NCBI RefSeq assembly: GCF_050916235.1
Contig: NZ_CP104854.1
Location: 1,302,001-1,366,000, forward strand
Length of the DNA: 64,000 nucleotides
Source: Maridesulfovibrio sp050916235
Lineage (GTDB): Bacteria > Desulfobacterota > Desulfovibrionia > Desulfovibrionales > Desulfovibrionaceae
Reading direction: 5' to 3'
Below are positions 1-8,079 of this stretch, piece after piece. The position numbers were made by a program, and so were the translations under genes. The notes beneath the pieces were generated by a model. The model made no database searches, had not been told where the DNA came from, and saw only the letters and a program-made list of their open reading frames with translations. The stretch's first letter is position 1, and the number at the start of each line of letters is the position of its first letter.

Positions 1-402
1 GTCCTCAGACATATTTTCATATATTGCCTTAAAGAACCTGGCTTCATCCTCACCGGCCAATATATGCTCAATGACATCCAGACTGACCACTCCTGCGAAG
101 TTATTGCCTTTCAAATCTAAAAAATTGCGATTTTCAAAACGCACTTCCGGGTTGGAAAAATTCCGAACAGCTGTTTCGACAGCCGGAGTATCGAGATCCA
201 GCCCCAGATATTTCTTTCGATTCCGATGAAGCATGGAGGCCCCAATACCTTCACTGCACCCCAGCTCCAAAATATCGCAACAATCTTCGGTCATCTGTGC
301 AGCAAAAGCATATCGAGCGTAAATAAAAGCCAGTCGTTTTGGGTCCTTCCTGAGGTTATGCGCCATATGTGGAGAAAGGCGTATCTGTCTATCGTCAGCC
401 AT
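1..402 (-). CDS. SAM-dependent class I methyltransferase, 3' end outside window
   Basis: This minus-strand frame is open from ATG at 402 to the window edge and gives 134 residues. It carries the glycine-rich SAM-binding motif I (ELGCSEGIG, about residues 43-51), then an acidic post-motif (LGLDLD) and SLDVIEHI, the layout of a Rossmann-fold class I methyltransferase. The C-terminal half lies outside the window, so the substrate cannot be judged. It sits 28 bp downstream of the transketolase C-subunit and is probably the next gene of the surface-carbohydrate operon, where methylation of a sugar is a reasonable guess. The family call is firm; the role is inference. Confidence 0.75.
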   Translation of the reverse strand, partial: MADDRQIRLSPHMAHNLRKDPKRLAFIYARYAFAAQMTEDCCDILELGCSEGIGASMLHRNRKKYLGLDLDTPAVETAVRNFSNPEVRFENRNFLDLKGNNFAGVVSLDVIEHILAGEDEARFFKAIYENMSED

Positions 403-430
403 ATATTTCCTCACGCTGCTCCGTTCCAGA

Positions 431-1354
431 CTAACGATCAAGTAGATCCATAACTGTAGCAGCTATATTTTCCGCAGTTATCCCGGCGGCAGCCAGGTGC
501 TCAAGTTGAGTTCCATAATTAAAAGAGAAAGAATCAGGCAGCCCTATTCTCTTGAACCTCAACGGCTTTTCCAGACAGGCTTCTGCAAGAATTTCAGCGA
601 CAGAGCCACCCAGTCCTCCCAGTACGGTATTCTCCTCAACACATACAACGCAGGAAGCCTCTTTAGCTCTATGAAGAATAGCCTCAACATCAAGTGGTTT
701 TACTGTGGGCACATGAAGGACAGCGGTATCAACTCCCTGAGCAGCCAAAATATCTCCAGCCTTCTTCATGGCTCCAAGCGTAATGCCACACCCGAGAATC
801 AGTGCATCCGTTCCTTCTCGGTAACTATAGGCTTTCCCTATTTCGAACGTTGTTTCTTCGGTCACAATAGGGTCATACCCCTTGGCAAGCCGGATAAATA
901 TGGGTCCCTGATGATCCAGAGTCGTAGGCATAAAACGGACCATTTCCTCAGCGTCAGCGAGCGAAACGACCGTAAGATTCGGGATCACCCTCAGAATGGA
1001 TAGGTCTTCTGTAGCCCAATGGGTGGGTCCCAGAGGAGCGTATACCATCCCTCCGCCATTGCCTATGAACCTGACGTTAAGGTTATGCAGGCAGGCATCG
1101 AGCACAATCTGCTCATAACAACGACGGGTCAGAAAACTCTGAATGGTATTAACATAAACGACCTTCCCCTCATGCGCCATTCCACTTGCCATACCCACGG
1201 CGTGCCCTTCGGCTATAGCTTCCATGAAAAAACGGTCCGGCATCTCCTTCATATAATTGCAAAGAGTCCCTGCCCCAAGGTCGGAACCGATGAAAACAAC
1301 CCGTTCATCCTTTTTTGCAAGCTCGTAGACCTGCTCAAGACAAGCTTTACGCAT
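431..1354 (-). CDS. Transketolase, C-terminal subunit (two-subunit type)
   Basis: The product, about 307 aa, corresponds to the pyrimidine-binding and C-terminal domains of transketolase. It contains the AEGHAVGMASGMA segment that holds the catalytic glutamate of thiamine-diphosphate enzymes, and a Rossmann-like C-terminal domain with VCVEENTVLGGLGG. It pairs with the N-terminal subunit encoded immediately upstream; the frames overlap by a few bases, indicating translational coupling. Two consecutive ATGs occur (1357 and 1354); GAGGA lies at better spacing from the second. Two-subunit transketolases occur in many anaerobes and are also found in sugar-biosynthesis clusters, where they move two-carbon units. 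Placement in this operon suggests a dedicated ketose or heptose precursor step rather than central metabolism. Confidence 0.88.
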   Translation of the reverse strand: MRKACLEQVYELAKKDERVVFIGSDLGAGTLCNYMKEMPDRFFMEAIAEGHAVGMASGMAHEGKVVYVNTIQSFLTRRCYEQIVLDACLHNLNVRFIGNGGGMVYAPLGPTHWATEDLSILRVIPNLTVVSLADAEEMVRFMPTTLDHQGPIFIRLAKGYDPIVTEETTFEIGKAYSYREGTDALILGCGITLGAMKKAGDILAAQGVDTAVLHVPTVKPLDVEAILHRAKEASCVVCVEENTVLGGLGGSVAEILAEACLEKPLRFKRIGLPDSFSFNYGTQLEHLAAAGITAENIAATVMDLLDR

Positions 1355-2153
1355 CATATTCCTCGATTGCTTTGATCATGCTCTCATATTCTTCTACCGA
1401 CATCTTGGTCTTATGATGCCACGAAGGATTACCTTCGGCGAAAGGAATCCCTTTCCCTTTGACCGTATGGCTGATAATCGCAGACGGTTTACCTATTTCA
1501 AACGGTAAGGAGGAAAAGGCTTCTTCCAACTCCGACACACTGTGACCATCCACTTCACGAACCGCGAAACCAAAGCTTTTCCACTTATCGGCAAATGGTT
1601 CCAGCCCAGAAACAAGTTCTGTGCAACCGTAAGACTGCAGTTTGTTATAATCGACAATGGCAGTAAGCGAATCAAGTTTCTGCTTGGAAGCACTCATAGC
1701 AGCCTCCCAAACGGAGCCCTCCCCGCATTCTCCATCACCAAGAACAGCAAAAACCCTGCTTGAAGACTTGTTAACCCTCAGTGCTGCAGCGGATCCAACC
1801 GCAAATGACAACCCGTGTCCAAGGCTGCCTGTCGCAAATTCCACGCCAGGAGTTTTGGCAGTTGGATGCCCACCGACCAGTCCATCATAACAACAAAAAC
1901 TGAACAAATCCTTGTCCGAGATAAAGCCTTTGTCCTCAAGCATTACATAAAGAGCGAGGCAACCATGCCCCTTGCTGAGAATAAAACGATCACGTTCCTC
2001 CATGGCCGGATTGTAAGGATCATATTTTAGTACCGAGTCATAAAGGACACGCAAGGTCTCCACCAGCGACATGGACGGCCCGATATGCCCGCGTCCCGCA
2101 TTGTACAGAACATCTACAATTCTCTTTCTGAGTAACTTTGACCTCTGATCCAA
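1347..2153 (-). CDS. Transketolase, N-terminal thiamine-diphosphate subunit
   Basis: The 268-aa product is the thiamine-diphosphate-binding half of transketolase. The cofactor motif is visible as GDGECGEG (about residues 137-144) followed some 25 residues later by an Asn (VDYNK), with GSLGHGLS and SKGHG loops upstream. The start is the uncommon codon TTG at 2153, supported by a strong AGGAGG seven bases upstream; there is no better ATG. The stop overlaps the start of the C-terminal subunit, so the two halves should be made in equal amounts. Neighbours are sugar-phosphate and glycosylation enzymes. Confidence 0.9.
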   Translation of the reverse strand: MDQRSKLLRKRIVDVLYNAGRGHIGPSMSLVETLRVLYDSVLKYDPYNPAMEERDRFILSKGHGCLALYVMLEDKGFISDKDLFSFCCYDGLVGGHPTAKTPGVEFATGSLGHGLSFAVGSAAALRVNKSSSRVFAVLGDGECGEGSVWEAAMSASKQKLDSLTAIVDYNKLQSYGCTELVSGLEPFADKWKSFGFAVREVDGHSVSELEEAFSSLPFEIGKPSAIISHTVKGKGIPFAEGNPSWHHKTKMSVEEYESMIKAIEEYDA

Positions 2154-2172
2154 AGTCGGCCTCCTGCCCAGC

Positions 2173-3240
2173 TTACTGAGCCATATTTATTTTTCTAGTG
2201 ACTCGACCCACCCGTTCCTCAGGGAACAGCACACCGAATATTTCCTTGTCTTTGCTGAGAAACCTTTGTGCCTTGGTAAGTTGCCGTCGTCTCATATCCT
2301 GATCCGTTTCTTCAGAGCCTGAAGCAAAACGACGCCTGTTCAGGGCATCGTTGAAAAATTCATTAAGAAGAATCAGACACCACTTCAGCCGGAACAAAGG
2401 CAGAAAAACCTTGAAGCGTTCTTCAAAATCCTCATCAGTGGCAAAAATTTTCTTCATTCCTTCGTAAAACTCGCGCACTTCATTATCACTGAGAGTCATG
2501 GCAGGGTGGAGTAGAAAATCCGAGGTGGCCTTAACCGGGTCATCCCAGCCGAAATATTCAAAATCGAGGAAAACAAGTCTACCGTCATCTCTCTCAAGTA
2601 CGTTATGAAATCCGAAATCAGAAGGACTCAAAGTGCGTTTTTCATGGGGCAGCTTTTCATCCCACCTTTCGCCCAAAAAGGTCTCTTTTGCAGCCTTGAA
2701 GCTTTCCCCAAAGTCAACAGAAAATCGACCGTCTAGAAATTTGTGCATTTCCGCAAAAAGCTCATCCGAATTCGGAAGACGGTCCAGTTTTTCCTTCCTC
2801 TGTAGAATATTCCCGACCAGATCAGACGGGGAGAGGCAAGCCTCTGCAGCAAGGCCGACATCCAACGCACCATTCCCTGCTGAGTGAACCTTTAACTCAT
2901 TTATGAAATCAAGCAGTTCAGCCACCTCATGACCTTTACGTCCTAAAATACGCTTACCGTCCAAAAATGAATAAACTCCGCCCTGCAATTCATGATCACA
3001 AGCAATAGGTTTAGGAACCGTTGAGATGCCAGCCTTTTCCATAAACGAAAGAGCTGCCCACTCCTGCTCCAAACGGTTACGCCCGTCTGCAATAGGGTGC
3101 AGGTAGAACTTTACGGCAAAAACATCCCCCTTATCGCATTCGACCAGATAAACTCTGCTGTTCTTTCCTGCACAGATTCTTATTGTTGAAACCGGAGATT
3201 TACCCAGCAGCTTCAGGACAAGGCTTCCGGCTTCATCCAT
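2173..3240 (-). CDS. Small-molecule kinase, aminoglycoside phosphotransferase fold
   Basis: The 355-aa product has the fold markers of the APH/choline kinase superfamily: an N-lobe lysine in VFAVKFYLHP, a catalytic loop SDFGFHNVL (about residue 200-210) and the metal-binding segment FLDFEYFGWDDP (about 218-229). It should phosphorylate a hydroxyl of a small metabolite using ATP; the substrate is unknown. ATG at 3240 with AGGAA upstream is preferred to an in-frame TTG at 3255. The start overlaps the end of the HAD gene by eight bases. In this setting a sugar, choline or other polysaccharide-decoration precursor is more likely than an antibiotic. Family sure, substrate unknown. Confidence 0.75.
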   Translation of the reverse strand: MDEAGSLVLKLLGKSPVSTIRICAGKNSRVYLVECDKGDVFAVKFYLHPIADGRNRLEQEWAALSFMEKAGISTVPKPIACDHELQGGVYSFLDGKRILGRKGHEVAELLDFINELKVHSAGNGALDVGLAAEACLSPSDLVGNILQRKEKLDRLPNSDELFAEMHKFLDGRFSVDFGESFKAAKETFLGERWDEKLPHEKRTLSPSDFGFHNVLERDDGRLVFLDFEYFGWDDPVKATSDFLLHPAMTLSDNEVREFYEGMKKIFATDEDFEERFKVFLPLFRLKWCLILLNEFFNDALNRRRFASGSEETDQDMRRRQLTKAQRFLSKDKEIFGVLFPEERVGRVTRKINMAQ

Positions 3241-3862
3241 TTGTGTTCCTGCCAATATTCAATGTGTAATCAGTTATCTGGTCAAAAGTCGAAAAAACCA
3301 CGACACCGGGAAGAACACGATCCTCTGATTCCGGAGAAAATAAAATTTTAAGAACACCTTCAGGGAAGCCCGGTTCCACAAAAACTTCTTCAAGGTCATC
3401 TATAAAAATACCACATTCAAGCTCGGCAATTTTCATGACCTTGGCTTTTCTGGTAGAAAGAAAGAAGACGTCCTCTACGCACATTCCAAGTCCGTGAGAG
3501 TCAAAAAAACCTCGCTCATTAAGAAAATCCATTGCACTTTGACGCAAGTCAACCTTCACGTCTCCGAAATTTGGATAACGAGTTTTATGGCTGACAATTT
3601 TGAACGGATATCCCCTTTCTTTTAAGGCAGACAAGAACTTCCAGGCCCCAGGCATGAGCTCAGCATCGCCGATGGAATCTCCATAAATCGCAATTTGCAA
3701 TTTCTGCCATTCGATATCGCCGAACTCTCTCCTAACATGATCGCGTATCGTGCGTTTCTGCAGGGGGAAATCATCTGGAATGCAGCCACGCTCCAGTGCA
3801 ATTTTGTGCAAGCACTTATCATAGCTAATTATCGTATTATCGAGATCAATCCCAACTATCAT
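3233..3862 (-). CDS. HAD-superfamily hydrolase, probable sugar phosphatase
   Basis: The 209-aa protein begins MIVGIDLDNT, the HAD motif I DxDxT with the nucleophile at D6 and the acid/base at D8. A later FIDDLEE provides the motif IV acidic pair, and a FKIVSHKT segment resembles motif II. Length and layout fit a small phosphatase. Next to a kinase, an isomerase and a nucleotidyltransferase, it could remove a phosphate between the kinase and nucleotidylation steps, as GmhB does in heptose synthesis, though it is not obviously GmhB by sequence. It is coupled to the downstream kinase gene by a short overlap. Confidence 0.75.
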   Translation of the reverse strand: MIVGIDLDNTIISYDKCLHKIALERGCIPDDFPLQKRTIRDHVRREFGDIEWQKLQIAIYGDSIGDAELMPGAWKFLSALKERGYPFKIVSHKTRYPNFGDVKVDLRQSAMDFLNERGFFDSHGLGMCVEDVFFLSTRKAKVMKIAELECGIFIDDLEEVFVEPGFPEGVLKILFSPESEDRVLPGVVVFSTFDQITDYTLNIGRNTNG

Positions 3863-3871
3863 AGACCCAAC

Positions 3872-4945
3872 CTAGATAAAATTCACATGCGGCCCGGGAT
3901 TACGCAGTTCCCAGAGATATGCATTGATTTTGTCCATACGGCAGTTAACTCTGCAGTTATGCGGATTAAGATTATGATTGCACCACTCAAGTGAGTCCAT
4001 ACGCTTTTTGCCATTCCAGATTTCTTCAAATGTCTGTTTAAAAATATTGCCATATAAGAAACGTTCATCCTGCAAGTGTACACTGCACCCCCAAACATCA
4101 CCCTTAGCATCAATATGAGACCAAAAAGGCAAACCGTAGCAGCGATTATACTCATGCTTTTTTTCGTTCCATGACTTCATGGTGTTCAAGCGAAAGACAA
4201 CGTTAAAAGCCCCCGAACTAAGAGCGGTGACTTTTTCAGCGAGCTCGGCATACCCATCATAAACTATGTCCTTATATTTATCGTTTTCAGTCTGAGGATG
4301 ATGAGAATACGGTTTTACTACCAAATAATCCAAACCGATTTCGCGGCAGGTAACTGCAAGACCCTCTACCTCATGTGAGTTTTCAGGAAGCAAAAGAATT
4401 TGCGCACCCAGTATACTAGAGGCACCAAGTTTCTTACGGATATCTACGGCAGCGGCAAGGTTATCCAACACTTTATTAAAATCACTTGCGGATGTTCTAT
4501 GAACTTTTGAATACGTTTCTGCTGTACCTGCGTTGAGACTGACTTTTATCCAGCTGGTTGCCTTAAGAATCTTTTCGCTATACTCAGGCTTCATCAGCAC
4601 TGCGTTGGTTGTAAGAGCGACATCAATTCCGGAGCTTTTAGTTTTACAGACTATCTCGGCCATACGTCTGTTAAGAAAAGGTTCTCCCTCCCCTGCATAC
4701 ATAATGCTTTTAACTCCAAGACGCCCCATTTCTTCAAGTCTTGGAGCCAGCTTATCATAATCCATAAAATCAGGCTGATAACCGGCAAAATCAACTGCAC
4801 AGAAGCAACAACGATGATTACAAGCCCCAGAAGGCCCAAGCTCTAAGTATATAGGATAAACAGTCTTTCCAACAAGCCAGTCGGAAACTCGCTCAGGATG
4901 AAGCATCAACTTATGAGAATCAATTCTGAATTTATCTTTAGACAT
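3872..4945 (-). CDS. Radical SAM protein with SPASM-type C-terminal domain
   Basis: The 357-aa enzyme has the radical-SAM cluster motif CxxxCxxC (C42, C46, C49 in GACNHRCCFC) and a GEGEP motif binding SAM. A cysteine-rich C-terminal segment (WGCSVHL, then EWCNHN, HNCRVNC) resembles a SPASM/twitch domain that binds auxiliary Fe-S clusters. ATG at 4945 is chosen because the longer frame to 5002 would overlap the isomerase gene. Such enzymes modify peptides or carry out sugar dehydrogenation or epimerization. In a carbohydrate operon it may modify a sugar or an aminoglycoside-like unit. The reaction cannot be told from sequence. Confidence 0.85.
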   Translation of the reverse strand: MSKDKFRIDSHKLMLHPERVSDWLVGKTVYPIYLELGPSGACNHRCCFCAVDFAGYQPDFMDYDKLAPRLEEMGRLGVKSIMYAGEGEPFLNRRMAEIVCKTKSSGIDVALTTNAVLMKPEYSEKILKATSWIKVSLNAGTAETYSKVHRTSASDFNKVLDNLAAAVDIRKKLGASSILGAQILLLPENSHEVEGLAVTCREIGLDYLVVKPYSHHPQTENDKYKDIVYDGYAELAEKVTALSSGAFNVVFRLNTMKSWNEKKHEYNRCYGLPFWSHIDAKGDVWGCSVHLQDERFLYGNIFKQTFEEIWNGKKRMDSLEWCNHNLNPHNCRVNCRMDKINAYLWELRNPGPHVNFI

Positions 4946-4962
4946 ATTATTTACCATTTGAG

Positions 4963-5607
4963 TTAGACAGAAACTGAGTCCATCCAGTAATGAAGGATAC
5001 AAGCATGCCCTGTTTCGGCCATCCCATAAGTTTCAGCGGGGATCCAGAAATTAAGGTCGCCAATCTGACGCATTTTATTGTCCGGTTTCATAGCCGTTAT
5101 GGTTACCACTGCAGCCCCTAGTTCTGATGCATAACGGCAAGCATTGACGACGTTGGGAGAATTGCCGGAGCTGCTGATTCCCACTAGCATATCATTAGGA
5201 GTTAACCTGCGGCGAAGAGGTTCGACAAAAACCTGATCATAGGAAATATCGTTGGCGACAGCTGTAATCAATGCAAGATCGGTAAAAACCTGTGTGTGAA
5301 CATGAGCATTTTTTGCAAGATCGGCGGAAAAATGACTTGCCATGGAGGCACTTGCCCCGTTTCCAATCAAATAAATAATTCGCCCACTCTCTCGTAAAGC
5401 AACGGTAAGTTCTTTCCATTTTTCAAAAGCCTGATCACACGCACAACCTTTAATAGCGTCACAGGTCACTTCCAGTGATTCAAGGCAATTTTTCAATGAG
5501 TCAGTATGGTTGTTCCACATACTTTTATTCTGCTTGTCCATTTGAAGCGAGTCTTCTGACTGCTGTCCAAAGCTGGGGGATTGTATCGGCATGAAATCCA
5601 CGGACAT
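4963..5607 (-). CDS. SIS-domain sugar-phosphate isomerase, GmhA-like
   Basis: The SIS fold is clear: IYLIGNGASASMASHFSADL is the sugar-phosphate-binding loop of the phosphoheptose isomerase (GmhA) family, and VGISSSGNSPNV is the second serine-rich loop. GmhA converts sedoheptulose 7-phosphate to D-glycero-D-manno-heptose 7-phosphate, which fits the neighbouring transketolase (source of sedoheptulose 7-phosphate) and kinase/nucleotidyltransferase. The start is uncertain. ATG at 5607 has the only strong Shine-Dalgarno (GGAAGGAG) but would overlap the preceding gene by 83 bases; ATGs at 5541 or 5520 give 192 or 185 residues, the usual GmhA length. Family firm, start open. Confidence 0.8.
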   Translation of the reverse strand: MSVDFMPIQSPSFGQQSEDSLQMDKQNKSMWNNHTDSLKNCLESLEVTCDAIKGCACDQAFEKWKELTVALRESGRIIYLIGNGASASMASHFSADLAKNAHVHTQVFTDLALITAVANDISYDQVFVEPLRRRLTPNDMLVGISSSGNSPNVVNACRYASELGAAVVTITAMKPDNKMRQIGDLNFWIPAETYGMAETGHACILHYWMDSVSV

Positions 5608-6505
5608 AATAACTCCTTCCGCCATCAGCGACGGTCCTCACCAACATGGTTTTCCAAGGTCTGAAATAATACTGGGCACTTGTTTTAGGTGCCTCGGCAT
5701 CCACCTTTTCTGGAAGGTCATGCAAATCACACACCAACGTTGTGAAATCAGATATTTTCCGACCTTCTTGAACCGCAACATTGCGGACCATTGACAATGC
5801 TTTTAGGTAAATCTCCGGGGCCATAATGGCACTTCCGAAATTCATGACTACGCCGCCCTCAAGCGATTCCAGCATAGAAGCAAAGATCAAAAAATCTGTA
5901 TAACTGGCTGCCCCAACCGCAGCACCGTCAAAATTAGGATGTTCATGAATAATATCATAACCGATCCCAACATGAACTGTCGCAGGAATACCAAGCTCAT
6001 AAGCTTTTGCGAAAAGGCTGACCCCGGTATTAGGCAAATTATTCTCAGAAATATATCTGCCTACAGCTTCACCAAATCCAAGCCCATGGCGAACACCATC
6101 TGCCACAATATCGTTCAGCAGGCCGGTTTCCTGCCAAAGGCCAAATTGTCCGTTCGAAATATATGTAGCCACGCATTCAGTGGTTTTGCCATGCAGTGCC
6201 AATTCAAAATCATGAATCGCGCAAGCCCCGTTCACAGCAATACAACTGATTAGCCCTTCTTCCATGAGTTCAATAAGATACTTCTGCATACCGGAGCGCA
6301 GCACATGCGCTCCAATCATTAAAACTCTGCAAGCACCGTTAGCTTTAGCCGACCTCAAGCCGGAGGCAACATGTTGAAATGAGCGATGAACTTCTACACG
6401 CGGTTCTGGTCCTTCAATGATCGCCACATCCAAAAGGCTATTTCTATCTGAAATGGGACGGACTATAAGCCTTGAGCGATCAAAAAGTTTGTATTTTGAA
6501 CTCAT
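5525..6505 (-). CDS. Deoxyhypusine synthase-like protein in a carbohydrate operon
   Basis: The 326-aa product resembles the deoxyhypusine synthase superfamily (NAD-dependent Rossmann-like fold). GYDIIHEHPNFDGAAVG (about residues 178-195) and GGVVMNFGSAIMAPEIYLKA (about 210-230) match, from memory, bacterial deoxyhypusine-synthase-like proteins of unknown role. True deoxyhypusine synthase modifies eIF5A with spermidine, and bacteria lack that substrate, so a different reaction is expected here, perhaps NAD-dependent aminoalkyl transfer or a lyase step on a sugar or polyamine. It lies 8 bp after the kinase/nucleotidyltransferase and overlaps the isomerase start. ATG at 6505 follows an AGGG box. 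Superfamily call moderate, function unknown. Confidence 0.55.
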   Translation of the reverse strand: MSSKYKLFDRSRLIVRPISDRNSLLDVAIIEGPEPRVEVHRSFQHVASGLRSAKANGACRVLMIGAHVLRSGMQKYLIELMEEGLISCIAVNGACAIHDFELALHGKTTECVATYISNGQFGLWQETGLLNDIVADGVRHGLGFGEAVGRYISENNLPNTGVSLFAKAYELGIPATVHVGIGYDIIHEHPNFDGAAVGAASYTDFLIFASMLESLEGGVVMNFGSAIMAPEIYLKALSMVRNVAVQEGRKISDFTTLVCDLHDLPEKVDAEAPKTSAQYYFRPWKTMLVRTVADGGRSYYVRGFHADTIPQLWTAVRRLASNGQAE

Positions 6506-6513
6506 CTCTAACC

Positions 6514-8046
6514 CTATTTAAGAGTTGCGGTAATATATTTGCGCATAGCCTGCTTGCTGATCGATCTGTCATTACCCATAATCTGGACAGCCAAGGATCC
6601 AGCTACATTTCCAAGAAAACCGATAAGTTCTTCATGAAGCCCCATACAGGCCGCCATTGCCGCGACAGAAAACAGTGCATCCCCTGCTCCAACCCTGTCC
6701 ACAACACTGGAATTAAATGACGGGACCCGGACAAATTCATTGGCTGGGTTATACAAAGAACATCCTCTGCTTCCCTGAGTCACCAAGCCCAACTTAACTC
6801 CCAGTCTGTCTCCAACATCAAAAAGAAGAGGCCGCAGTTCGCTGACCTGATCACGTGTTTCCAGACGCAACTCATGTTCGGCTAGGGAAAAAAAGTCTAC
6901 ATGCGGATATTTACCGATAGTGTTAAATCCTCTGTTTCCGGCGTTCGCCTGTGTATTTACTGCCAGGTAAGGTGCTTTTTCGGAAAGGATATTGACCATT
7001 GCCTGAGAGATAAAACCATGACCGAAATCAGCGACGAGAACTATGTCATAACTGCCCAGCAGCTGCTCCAGCTGTTTGCATAACCCCTGTTCTACATTTT
7101 CAGGCAACGGATCATCGTTCATAACATAGATTTCCAACACCTTACTCAACGAGTACCCGTCAATAAACCGTCTTTTAAGAGTGGTGGGGGACTTGGGACG
7201 GGTAAAAAAATAAGGAACAATCTTTGGGTTGAGCTTTTCCCTGATAAATTCTTCGTAACGGTCCGTATCTCCGAGCATGGAAAGAAGAGTAACTTCTCCG
7301 GCAAAATTGGCTACGTGGTTGGCGACAGCCAGTGCACCACCGGCATAGAGCTCATGGGACTGATATTTAAGTGCGAGTATAGGGTCCTTGGAAGATTTAC
7401 CCAGGGTAGTTGCTATCTGGTATTCATCAAGAATGGTATCTCCAACCACCAGCACTTTCAAATCGTTCATCCTGTCAAGCATTCCTAACAGGGATTCAAG
7501 ATCGTATCTCTTTCTGAACATTTTAAGGTATTCATCAAGCTCTTCGCTATTTTTGCTCAAATACCTGTTAATCAAATTTGAAGAACTGAAGACGATGTCA
7601 GATGTGAACACCAACTCGGCCCCAATTTCCCTGACAACGGCTGCCTCAGGACCTATTTTTCCAGTAGGGTCATCTTCTACACTCTTAAACTCATCTCCTT
7701 TGGCGTATACATTCGGGCGAATCAGACGCAACGTTTCCTCTGCTGTTGCCCACTCATTAATGGTCACGTAATCAGTCTCTCCAAGGGAGGCCAACGCTTC
7801 GGCCCGCAGAGTTTCAGTGAATGCAGGACGATCAGGGCCCTTATCGACGAAACGATCAGGAGTGAGACTGACAATCAGAATATCACCGTATTCTTTCGCC
7901 TGATTGAGGTAACGGATGTGTCCGATATGCAGAAGGTCGAAAACACCATGGCACAGTATCACCTTCTTACCCTGTTCTCGCAGGGAAGCGGAAATAACTG
8001 CTAACTCAGAAACCGTTTTAATTTTATTTTCAATATTACCGGTCAC
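6514..8046 (-). CDS. Nucleotidyltransferase-PfkB kinase fusion (HldE-like, domains reversed)
   Basis: The protein, about 510 aa, joins two heptose-pathway domains. The N-terminal part has the cytidylyltransferase-fold HxGH motif (GVFDLLHIGHIRYL, about residues 34-47) and a second-half SSSNLINRYL. The C-terminal part is a PfkB sugar kinase with DTILDEY near its start and the catalytic DRVGAGDALF near its end. Canonical HldE has the kinase first and the adenylyltransferase second, so the order here is swapped. The expected reactions are phosphorylation of a heptose phosphate and its activation to an NDP-sugar. GTG at 8046 is favoured by GAGGG upstream; a second GTG at 8073 is possible. Neighbours supply precursor and isomerase. 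Confidence 0.82.
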   Translation of the reverse strand: MTGNIENKIKTVSELAVISASLREQGKKVILCHGVFDLLHIGHIRYLNQAKEYGDILIVSLTPDRFVDKGPDRPAFTETLRAEALASLGETDYVTINEWATAEETLRLIRPNVYAKGDEFKSVEDDPTGKIGPEAAVVREIGAELVFTSDIVFSSSNLINRYLSKNSEELDEYLKMFRKRYDLESLLGMLDRMNDLKVLVVGDTILDEYQIATTLGKSSKDPILALKYQSHELYAGGALAVANHVANFAGEVTLLSMLGDTDRYEEFIREKLNPKIVPYFFTRPKSPTTLKRRFIDGYSLSKVLEIYVMNDDPLPENVEQGLCKQLEQLLGSYDIVLVADFGHGFISQAMVNILSEKAPYLAVNTQANAGNRGFNTIGKYPHVDFFSLAEHELRLETRDQVSELRPLLFDVGDRLGVKLGLVTQGSRGCSLYNPANEFVRVPSFNSSVVDRVGAGDALFSVAAMAACMGLHEELIGFLGNVAGSLAVQIMGNDRSISKQAMRKYITATLK

Positions 8047-8079
8047 TTCATAACCCTCTTTTCTTTGACTCACTTCAAT

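Noticed and set aside
2173..3240. Aminoglycoside resistance gene
   Set aside because: The kinase fold is shared by choline, homoserine and sugar kinases; its place inside a glycan operon makes resistance unlikely.
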